From: Geodermatophilaceae bacterium
Lineage (GTDB): Bacteria > Actinomycetota > Actinomycetes > Mycobacteriales > Geodermatophilaceae
Length of the DNA stretch: 6,017 nt
Assembly (NCBI GenBank): GCA_013811805.1
Contig: JACCUM010000281.1
Span: forward strand, 1-6,017
Reading direction: 5' to 3'
The notes beneath the pieces were generated by a model that saw only the letters and a list, made by a program, of their open reading frames with translations, was not told the origin of the DNA and did not search any database. The translations under genes and the position numbers were made by a program. Shown piece after piece: positions 5,429-6,017 of this stretch. Within the stretch, counting starts at the first letter, position 1. Each line of letters opens with the position of its first letter.

Positions 5429-6017
5429 ATGCCCGAGCGCACACCAGTCGACATCCGGGTCCGGGAACTCCGCAAGACGTTTCGGGTGCCTGAGCGAGAG
5501 GCTGGTCTGCGCGCATCGATCCGCAGCCTGGTGCGGCGTAGCTATCGGGACGTCGATGCCGTAGCCGGAGTCAGCTTCGACATCGAAGCCGGAGACGTCG
5601 TCGGCTTCCTCGGGCCCAATGGCGCCGGCAAGACGACGACGCTCAAGATGCTCTCCGGGCTGCTGCACCCCACCGGCGGTGAGATCAGCGTGCTCGGCCA
5701 CGTCCCCGCCCGACGCGAACATGACTACCTGCGCCGAATGACCCTGGTGATGGGCAACCGCAACCAGTTGCAGTGGGACATCCCGGCGCTGGACTCCTTC
5801 GAGATGAACCGGGCGATCTATCGGATCCCGGAAGCAGACTTCCGCCGGATCCGAGATGAGATCGTCGAACTACTGGAGATCGGAGAGCTCGTACGCAAAC
5901 CCGTCCGCACGCTGTCTCTCGGCGAGCGGATGAAGGCCGAGATCGCCGCCGCGCTCCTGCACCGCCCTCAGGTGCTCTACCTGGACGAGCCGACGATCGG
6001 TCTCGACGTGACCATGC
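5429..6017 (+). CDS. ABC transporter ATP-binding protein, ABC-2 exporter type (C-terminus cut off)
   Basis: 196 codons are present before the right edge. The protein is a cytoplasmic ATPase that would energise a separate membrane permease. Walker A is GPNGAGKT (62-69), the Q-loop is near MGNRNQLQWD (108-117), the signature is LSLGE (162-166), and Walker B is VLYLDEP (182-188) with catalytic E187, followed by the D-loop IGLD (190-193). The insertion at about 22-43 (REAGLRASIRSLVRRSYRDVDAV) before the usual beta strand, and LSLGE-R-M in place of LSGGQ, resemble the ATPases paired with ABC-2/DUF990-type permeases, some annotated as viologen exporters. That subfamily is recalled, not tested. ATG 5429 is chosen because VDIRVRELRKTFRV follows directly; AGGA abuts it too closely to act as a Shine-Dalgarno site, fitting a leaderless start. 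Permease genes should lie just downstream. Confidence 0.9.
   Translation, partial: MPERTPVDIRVRELRKTFRVPEREAGLRASIRSLVRRSYRDVDAVAGVSFDIEAGDVVGFLGPNGAGKTTTLKMLSGLLHPTGGEISVLGHVPARREHDYLRRMTLVMGNRNQLQWDIPALDSFEMNRAIYRIPEADFRRIRDEIVELLEIGELVRKPVRTLSLGERMKAEIAAALLHRPQVLYLDEPTIGLDVTM

Overview
The window is GC-rich, uses GTG starts freely and has little non-coding sequence. It carries phoU facing away from a SenX3/RegX3-type two-component pair, next to a mycobacterial-type phosphoglycerate mutase. This points to a chromosomal segment of a high-GC actinomycete (Actinomycetota). Propionibacteriales or a relative is my guess, but the genus cannot be fixed from this sequence.

Layout, left to right. 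(1) At 1-207, minus strand, is the N-terminal part of a multi-pass membrane protein. It is divergent from a PadR-family repressor (264-773, plus), and a 7-bp perfect inverted repeat lies in their shared promoter region. (2) At 796-2654, minus strand, is the regX3-senX3 pair, overlapping by 4 bp. (3) A divergent control region (2655-2815) holds two GTTCAC half-sites spaced 22 bp apart, as expected of actinobacterial PHO boxes. (4) phoU follows at 2816-3481 (plus). (5) gpm (3494-4276, minus) converges on phoU. (6) An uncharacterised class I SAM-dependent methyltransferase (4326-5096, plus) is divergent from gpm. (7) At 5098-5351, minus strand, is the remnant of a VapC-type PIN-domain toxin, broken into at least five pieces in three frames and lacking its middle. 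(8) From 5429 an ABC transporter ATPase runs off the right edge.

The core is a phosphate-signalling module. SenX3 has a single N-terminal membrane helix, a PAS-like domain and a complete histidine kinase core. It would phosphorylate RegX3. PhoU normally links the Pst phosphate transporter to such a kinase and keeps it off when phosphate is plentiful. The GTTCAC sites between senX3 and phoU suggest that the regulator controls its own locus. The pst genes are not in this window.

The flanks are accessory: a probable PadR-regulated membrane protein on the left, and toxin debris followed by an exporter ATPase on the right. Two genes (the left-edge membrane protein and the ABC ATPase) have a TANNNT -10 hexamer placed so that transcription would begin at the A of the start codon, predicting leaderless mRNAs. 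I found no clearly new biological system. The most informative non-routine features are the vapC relic, the PadR operator/promoter and the PHO box.
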